From: Pseudomonadota bacterium
GTDB lineage: Bacteria > Bdellovibrionota > Bdellovibrionia > Bdellovibrionales > JAEYZS01
Assembly (NCBI GenBank): GCA_023427925.1
Contig: JAEYZS010000311.1
Span: 1 to 10,184 of the forward strand
Length of the DNA: 10,184 nucleotides
Direction of reading: 5' to 3'
Below are positions 5,863 to 10,184 of this stretch, piece by piece (within the stretch, counting starts at the first letter, position 1; each line of letters starts with the position of its first letter). Below the pieces are notes generated by a model. That model had not been told where the DNA came from and searched no databases. It saw only the letters and a program-made list of their open reading frames with translations. A program made the translations under genes and the position numbers.

Positions 5863-6603
5863 CTAGATAGTCGTAATCAAAATTTCGATTCGGCGATTCT
5901 TTGCTCGATTGGCCGCCGAATCGTTTCTCACTAAGGGTTTTTGATCTGCATAAGATGCCACCGAAATCAAATCACTCGGCACTTTATGTCTTTTTATTAG
6001 GTATCTAACAATTGTAGACGCTCTGGCTGCTGCGAGCTCCCAGTTGCTTGGGAATGCACTGCTTGAAATACTGTCATTGTCGGTATGACCTTCAACAACA
6101 AGTCTTCGTTCTGATTTTCTCAAAATGTCACCTACAACATCCACTCGTGATAGGGCCTCTGGCAACATCTTTGCAGAGCCGGATGGAAAAAGCTGTGAAG
6201 CTGTCATAGCTATTCTCACTCCATGTTCATCATCGCGTATATCAAGACCCGCTTCTTTGATCTGCTCATCGGATAATTTTTCATAGATCATTTGCCATAG
6301 AGCATCTCTGAGTTCTCTCTTGGAAGACCGAGGATCTTGGAATATTCGAATAGGGCTCTCAATCGGTGAACCGTCTTTAATGTGGGTAGGAAAAGGGTCA
6401 TTTAGAATACCTCCCGCTCCACTTGTTTGAGACATTCCAACTGCACTTTTGAATGACTGTTCAAACTTAGCTTGCTTCTCATTGTCCGCCTGTGAAGTCG
6501 CGTACATAACGACAAAGAATGCAAAAAGAAGCGTGATAAAGTCTGCGTATGAGACCAGCCAACGTTCGTGATTCTCGTTTTCTTTGTCTTTTTTTCTAGC
6601 CAT
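5863..6603 (-). CDS. motB: Flagellar motor stator protein MotB
   Basis: MotB anchors the stator to peptidoglycan and carries the ion-binding aspartate. The 246-residue protein begins with a short basic tail. A membrane helix YADFITLLFAFFVVMYATS (19-37) follows, with the conserved Asp21. A periplasmic plug/linker comes next (about 40-125), then an OmpA-like peptidoglycan-binding domain with EGHTDND (171-177), NWELAAARA (187-195) and NRAKNRRIE (232-240). Its start overlaps the motA stop by 8 nt, the usual motAB arrangement, so translation is coupled. The stop lies 2 nt from the stop of the isomerase gene on the other strand. Proton or sodium specificity cannot be read from the sequence. The OmpA-like domain should not be mistaken for Pal: there is no lipoprotein signal here. 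Confidence 0.95.
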   Translation of the reverse strand: MARKKDKENENHERWLVSYADFITLLFAFFVVMYATSQADNEKQAKFEQSFKSAVGMSQTSGAGGILNDPFPTHIKDGSPIESPIRIFQDPRSSKRELRDALWQMIYEKLSDEQIKEAGLDIRDDEHGVRIAMTASQLFPSGSAKMLPEALSRVDVVGDILRKSERRLVVEGHTDNDSISSSAFPSNWELAAARASTIVRYLIKRHKVPSDLISVASYADQKPLVRNDSAANRAKNRRIEILITTI

Positions 6604-7363
6604 TAGCCTTCTCGATCTCAGTTGTCAGAAATGGTTTTAATTGCTCTTCAATAATATAGGGATTGTAGCCGCTCACCACGCTAAGAGCTCCCGTTAAGAT
6701 CATTTCCTTAAGTTTCACTTCTTCTTGGATGATCCGCTTAAGCTTGTTTGCAATAGGAATGAAAATTAAGTTTGCAGATCCCACGCCATACAAAGTAGCT
6801 ACAAATGCAATCGCAATACCTGACCCCAGTTTTGAGGTATCTGTTAAATTCCCCATAACGTGAATAAGACCCAACACCGCCCCTAAAATTCCTACAGTTG
6901 GAGCAAAACCACCCGCATCCATAAATAATTTTGCGCCGGCCAATTGCTTTTCTTCTTCTTGTTTAATTTCATCCGTAAAAACTTTTTTGATAACTTTTGG
7001 ATCCACTCCATCCACTACAAATCTGAACACAGACGACATAAAGGGATGACTAAAGGAATCTATTCGTTTCTCAATTTGCAAAATGGATTCTTTTCTTGCG
7101 ATCACAGCACATTGATTGATTTCTGTATAAACTTTGCTAGGGAGATTTTCATATGAATCGTCGATAAGCTTTCTTGATAACAGTCTTGCTTGCTTGAGAT
7201 CGTGACGTGTACTGCCCACTAAAACTGCACCAATTGTTCCCGCAAACACAATTAACGCTGCAGAACCTTGCACGATTGCCCCGACGTGTCCGTCATCCAT
7301 CACAAAACCAAGTAAGATTCCTGCGAATGCGACAGAAATACCAACAACAACTCTGATATCCAT
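6596..7363 (-). CDS. motA: Flagellar motor stator protein MotA
   Basis: MotA forms the ring around MotB and pushes on the rotor through its cytoplasmic loop. The 255-residue product has four predicted membrane segments: about 4-21, 29-50, 152-171 and 182-206. Family motifs are GGFAPTVGILGAVLGLI at 151-167 (Pro155) and GIAIAFVATLYGVGSANL at 182-199 with Pro203 following. These two prolines sit where E. coli MotA has Pro173 and Pro222. Charged loop residues include ARKESILQIEKR (89-100). Length is close to PomA-type proteins and shorter than E. coli MotA (295). The ATG at 7363 is preferred over one 17 codons upstream: an AAGGGG box (7371-7376) precedes it by 7 nt and the first membrane helix then begins the protein. 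Confidence 0.95.
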   Translation of the reverse strand: MDIRVVVGISVAFAGILLGFVMDDGHVGAIVQGSAALIVFAGTIGAVLVGSTRHDLKQARLLSRKLIDDSYENLPSKVYTEINQCAVIARKESILQIEKRIDSFSHPFMSSVFRFVVDGVDPKVIKKVFTDEIKQEEEKQLAGAKLFMDAGGFAPTVGILGAVLGLIHVMGNLTDTSKLGSGIAIAFVATLYGVGSANLIFIPIANKLKRIIQEEVKLKEMILTGALSVVSGYNPYIIEEQLKPFLTTEIEKANG

Positions 7364-7424
7364 GGTGTAACCCCTTAGATGTAAAACATATTGTGAATAT
7401 ATATTTTCGCACAAATTTAGATTT

Positions 7425-7450
7425 ATCTCGGTCGAAAACTTAAAGATTTA
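7425..7450 (-). promoter_or_regulatory. Weak flagellar sigma-28-like element upstream of motA
   Basis: On the minus strand, TAAA (7447-7450) is separated by 14 nt from ACCGAGAT (7425-7432). The E. coli FliA consensus, from memory, is TAAA-N15-GCCGATAA; the second block agrees at 5 of 8 positions and the spacer is 1 nt short. A start near 7417 would leave a leader of about 55 nt. It is the only flagellar-type match I found between motA and the divergent gene, but it is weak and could be chance in AT-rich DNA. Confidence 0.25.
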
Positions 7451-7546
7451 GACTTTTGTCTGCAACGACCTTAGACAACAATAGCTCTTTGGATTTGCGT
7501 CTGATTATAAATGCAGCTAATTTACTATATAGATTGAGGAGAGCAA

Positions 7547-8530
7547 ATGAAAGTATTGGTGACCGGAGCGACAGGCTTTGTTGGCCGAAATTTAATTGAA
7601 TATTTGTTAGCACAAGGTCTAGAGGTGCGCATTCTCGTAAGGGATAAAAGCAAGATTTCTAATTCAAAAGTTGAAATGTTCGAGGGCGATGTCACCAATC
7701 CCGAAAGCTTAGTACCAGCCACTCGAGATATTGACAGTGTTTTTCACTTGGCGGGAGTAGTTGGGTATTCAAAAGCGATGCGTGCCGAGATGGAACGAGT
7801 TAATGTTCAAGGCACTCAAAATGTAATTAGCGCAATGACAAAAAATAATGTCAAAAAGCTCTTACACTTTAGTTCGGTGGTTGCAGTTGGCGCAAGCTTT
7901 ACTCCCACTCCAATGAACGAAGAAAGCCACTTCAATCTCCATCATTTAAATTTAGGATATTTTGAAACAAAGTTATCGGCAGAAAAACTTGTGTTAAAAT
8001 CTTTTAAAGAGGGTTTAGTAGATGCGGTTGTCGTTAATCCCAGCACCATCTATGGTTACGGAGATGCGACTAAAGGATCTCGCAAATTTCAAATTAAAGC
8101 TGCTCAAGGAAAACTACCCGTCTATCCTCCTGGCGGCGTTAATGTTATTGCTATCGAAGATATTTGCGAATGCACTTATAGAGCATGGAAGAACGGAAAA
8201 TCAGGAGAGCGTTATATTCTTTCAGGTGAAAATCTAACTCTAAAAGAGCTTTTCGAAATCATTGCAGCAGAAGCAGGCGTCTCACCTCCTAAAATTCCTC
8301 TCAACCGCGGCCTGCTCTTGGCTCTTGGAAAAGTTGGAGATTACTTGGAATCCATTGCAAAGAAGGGGCCGATGAACTCTGAAAATGCTTGGACATCATC
8401 TCTTTACCACTGGTTTGACAACTCTAAGGCAAAAAGGGATTTGCAGTTAAATCCCAAGCCTGCTAAATTCGCGATTCACAACAGCATCCAGTGGATGAAA
8501 GACAACGGCATAATAGGACATCAAAGATAA
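7547..8530 (+). CDS. NAD-dependent epimerase/dehydratase (extended SDR family)
   Basis: This 327-residue cytoplasmic oxidoreductase has a Rossmann fold. The nucleotide-binding motif TGATGFVG is at residues 6-13, the acidic segment EGDVTNPESL at 46-55 and FHLAG at 66-70. The HFSSVVAVG strand is at 107-115. The catalytic Tyr-x3-Lys is YFETK (Tyr138, Lys142), followed by VNPSTIYGYGD (163-173). The overall pattern resembles the dihydroflavonol-4-reductase/HpnA-like branch, which includes hopanoid-associated and other sugar or steroid-type reductases. The substrate cannot be told from sequence. A GAGGAG ribosome binding site just before the ATG (6-nt gap) makes the start secure. It is divergent from motA and ends 4 nt before the glycosyltransferase gene, so the two are likely coupled; no known pathway joins them. 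Confidence 0.88.
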   Translation: MKVLVTGATGFVGRNLIEYLLAQGLEVRILVRDKSKISNSKVEMFEGDVTNPESLVPATRDIDSVFHLAGVVGYSKAMRAEMERVNVQGTQNVISAMTKNNVKKLLHFSSVVAVGASFTPTPMNEESHFNLHHLNLGYFETKLSAEKLVLKSFKEGLVDAVVVNPSTIYGYGDATKGSRKFQIKAAQGKLPVYPPGGVNVIAIEDICECTYRAWKNGKSGERYILSGENLTLKELFEIIAAEAGVSPPKIPLNRGLLLALGKVGDYLESIAKKGPMNSENAWTSSLYHWFDNSKAKRDLQLNPKPAKFAIHNSIQWMKDNGIIGHQR

Positions 8531-8534
8531 TTCT

Positions 8535-9452
8535 ATGGGAAAAGTTTTTAATTTATTTCTACTTATATTTATTGGTTCGGCAATTTACTCTTATTTGACG
8601 CTACCTAAAATTTCACAGATTGATACCTGTTTTAAAACCTCCATGTATCAAGTTGACCTTTGCCCAAAGTCTTCAAATTACGTACGTCTTTCCCAAATTT
8701 CTCCAAATATTCGTAACGCAATTATTATCTCTGAGGATGTCAGCTTTTATAACCATAATGGTTTTGATACACATGAACTTAAAAATAGCTTGGCAAAGAA
8801 TATTAAAAAAATGTCCTTTGCTCGAGGCGGCTCTACAATCACACAACAACTCGCTAAGAATTTATTTTTGACATCTGAAAAGACCCTAACTCGTAAACTA
8901 AAAGAGTTCATTCTGACCTATAAAATAGAAAAAAAATATTCAAAGGACGTAATACTGGAAAGGTATCTGAATGTTATTGAATTTGGAAAGGGCATTTATG
9001 GAGTCAAAGCTGCTTCCGAATATTACTTTCAAAAGCCGCCCTCTATGATTTCTCCTCTAGAGGCTGCTTTTCTTGCCTTTTTACTACCAAATCCGGGCAA
9101 ATATTCGGTGAGTTTTAAGAATAAAGAACTTACACCATTTGCACGCGGACGCATTCAAGATATTTTATTTAAGATGAATCATTACAAGAAAATACAACCT
9201 GATGAATTTGTAGCAGCAAGATCTCAGCTACAAGTTATGTTCAAGACTATACCTGAAATGGAAGGTGAATCCGAAGACCTTGAGTACTATTCAGATTCAA
9301 TGGAATCGACTTACGACATGACTTCTATTCATAAAGCACAAGAGGATTCTATCAACAGGCTTGAGTCTCTTGAAGATAATGCAACAGACTCCACCGAAAC
9401 AATCTATCCTGATGAAATTCCAGAATCCGACGTCTACGATTTGCAACAATAA
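8535..9452 (+). CDS. mtgA: Monofunctional peptidoglycan glycosyltransferase (GT51) with acidic C-terminal tail
   Basis: The product polymerises lipid II into glycan strands at the periplasmic face of the inner membrane. The 305-residue protein has an N-terminal membrane anchor (about 4-22). A GT51 domain follows with SEDVSFYNHNGFD (66-78, catalytic Glu67), RGGSTITQQLAKNLFL (97-112), RKLKEF (120-125, second conserved Glu124) and YLNVIEFGKGIYGVKAAS (144-161). There is no transpeptidase domain, so it is MtgA-like rather than a class A PBP. The GT51 domain ends near 240; the remaining residues 241-305 contain 21 Asp/Glu against only two Lys/Arg, a tail not usual in MtgA (E. coli about 242 residues). 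It starts 4 nt after the epimerase stop with no good ribosome binding site of its own, so translation probably depends on coupling. Its stop is 2 nt from that of the facing gene. Confidence 0.9.
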   Translation: MGKVFNLFLLIFIGSAIYSYLTLPKISQIDTCFKTSMYQVDLCPKSSNYVRLSQISPNIRNAIIISEDVSFYNHNGFDTHELKNSLAKNIKKMSFARGGSTITQQLAKNLFLTSEKTLTRKLKEFILTYKIEKKYSKDVILERYLNVIEFGKGIYGVKAASEYYFQKPPSMISPLEAAFLAFLLPNPGKYSVSFKNKELTPFARGRIQDILFKMNHYKKIQPDEFVAARSQLQVMFKTIPEMEGESEDLEYYSDSMESTYDMTSIHKAQEDSINRLESLEDNATDSTETIYPDEIPESDVYDLQQ

Positions 9453-9454
9453 AG

Positions 9455-10177
9455 TTAACAACTACCCACATCGATGAGAAGCACAGTGCTTGAGTCTTTA
9501 AGCTCATAGGCTTTTTGATTACTCTTTAATTTTATTTTTTCGAAAACTGACGTGTCTTTGACTTCTGTTTTTTTACTTTCGCATCTCTTAATATCGACTT
9601 TTCTAAAGAGAGCGTTCTTCCTCAGCTGAAAACACTCGGTTCCATCAAGTAAAAAAACATCGCCACTTGAATTGAAATGAATTCTACTAATAAAATAGGG
9701 ATCCGTATGAACCGATCTAGAAAGGGAGAGCGTTCTTTTAGAATCATTTAGATTTACAATTTGTAGATTGGCGGCTCCTACAGTAATAAACTTGGAAGTG
9801 ATTTCAAAGCTTCCATCATCAATCAATACAATTGGATTTCCCGCCGATGAAAATCCCAACACCCCTACCGTTCCTTTTCCAAATTGGGTGCAGGATCCCG
9901 GGCTTCCAATGAACTTCACCTGATGTTCTTTTTCAGCTTCTTTATTTAATTTTCCAAAAAGCTTCAGAGTATATTCGGTATCTCCGCCTATTTTTCTCTC
10001 GCTTACAATAATATCTTTTTTTGTGGTGTTAAAATCCAACGACACACAAGGCTTGTTATCAGCTTTGCGACAACTTCTGTGGAATGTAATATCCTTTGTT
10101 TCTTCGGTTTTAGAATTTTCTTGAGCGTAAGAGTAAATAGACAGGCTACAAATTAGAATATAAATTAAATTTCTCAT
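9455..10177 (-). CDS. Secreted protein of unknown function with six mature cysteines
   Basis: I do not recognise this 240-residue product. Residues 1-18 look like a cleavable signal peptide (RNLIYILICSLSIYSYA, cleavage probably after Ala18), so it should be periplasmic or exported. The mature part has six cysteines (36, 44, 96, 182, 199 and 240), enough for three disulfides; the last is the C-terminal residue. Segments such as GTVGVLGFSSAGNPIVLIDDG (104-122, written here without its final residues' context) and HFNSSGDVFLLDGTECFQL alternate hydrophobic strands with Gly/Asp turns, suggesting a mainly beta structure. The ATG at 10177 is chosen because the signal peptide begins there; only 7 nt of upstream sequence remain in the window, so its ribosome binding site and promoter cannot be judged. 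It faces the glycosyltransferase gene tail-to-tail. Confidence 0.7.
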   Translation of the reverse strand: MRNLIYILICSLSIYSYAQENSKTEETKDITFHRSCRKADNKPCVSLDFNTTKKDIIVSERKIGGDTEYTLKLFGKLNKEAEKEHQVKFIGSPGSCTQFGKGTVGVLGFSSAGNPIVLIDDGSFEITSKFITVGAANLQIVNLNDSKRTLSLSRSVHTDPYFISRIHFNSSGDVFLLDGTECFQLRKNALFRKVDIKRCESKKTEVKDTSVFEKIKLKSNQKAYELKDSSTVLLIDVGSC

Positions 10178-10184
10178 GGACCAT

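Noticed and set aside
5863..6603. MotB OmpA-like domain considered as the missing Pal
   Set aside because: It is on the opposite strand, has an N-terminal membrane helix with the stator Asp and no lipobox, and overlaps motA by 8 nt.
7447..7476. Repeated TTAGAC (7448-7453 and 7471-7476) and the AGAC-TTTT-GTCT dyad in the motA/epimerase intergenic region
   Set aside because: The repeats are 6 bp and the dyad arms 4 bp, too short to support as operators without comparison to relatives.

Overview
The window is about 10.2 kb of gene-dense, AT-rich DNA from a Gram-negative, flagellated bacterium. It carries a Tol envelope system (tolQ, tolR, tolA, tolB), a flagellar stator pair (motA, motB), a membrane peptidoglycan glycosyltransferase and a SUF iron-sulfur assembly locus. 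The gene set and low G+C would fit a Bdellovibrionota or other deltaproteobacterial-type genome. No marker gene in the window fixes the phylum, so this is inference.

Layout. Positions 1-618 (minus strand) hold the 5' end of sufB, which runs off the left edge, preceded by a cysteine-containing Rrf2-family regulator. A divergent control region (about 619-893) carries a candidate minus-strand promoter overlapped by a 25-bp inverted repeat that resembles an IscR type I operator. Positions 894-5860 (plus strand) look like one operon: membrane-anchored glycerophosphodiester phosphodiesterase, tolQ, tolR, tolA, tolB, then a cyclophilin-type peptidyl-prolyl isomerase lipoprotein where pal would usually follow tolB. 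Positions 5863-7363 (minus strand) hold motA-motB, tail-to-tail with the isomerase gene. After a second divergent region (7364-7546), positions 7547-9452 (plus strand) hold an NAD-dependent epimerase/dehydratase coupled to a monofunctional glycosyltransferase with an acidic tail. A cysteine-containing secreted protein of unknown function (9455-10177, minus strand) closes the window.

How the parts work together. The left module is iron-sulfur cluster assembly and its sensor. The central module is proton-motive-force-driven maintenance of the outer membrane during division, with a lipid-headgroup enzyme and an envelope foldase attached. MotAB is a second ion-driven motor, related in mechanism to TolQR but serving flagellar rotation. 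The right module concerns nucleotide-sugar or related reduction chemistry and peptidoglycan polymerisation.

Most of the window is recognisable housekeeping, and I see no CRISPR array, insertion sequence, tRNA or rRNA. The points most worth a second look are: the strong internal ribosome binding site in the isomerase gene, which could yield both a lipoprotein and a cytoplasmic form; the absence of pal from its usual slot; the operator-promoter overlap at the suf regulator; and the acidic tail of the glycosyltransferase.
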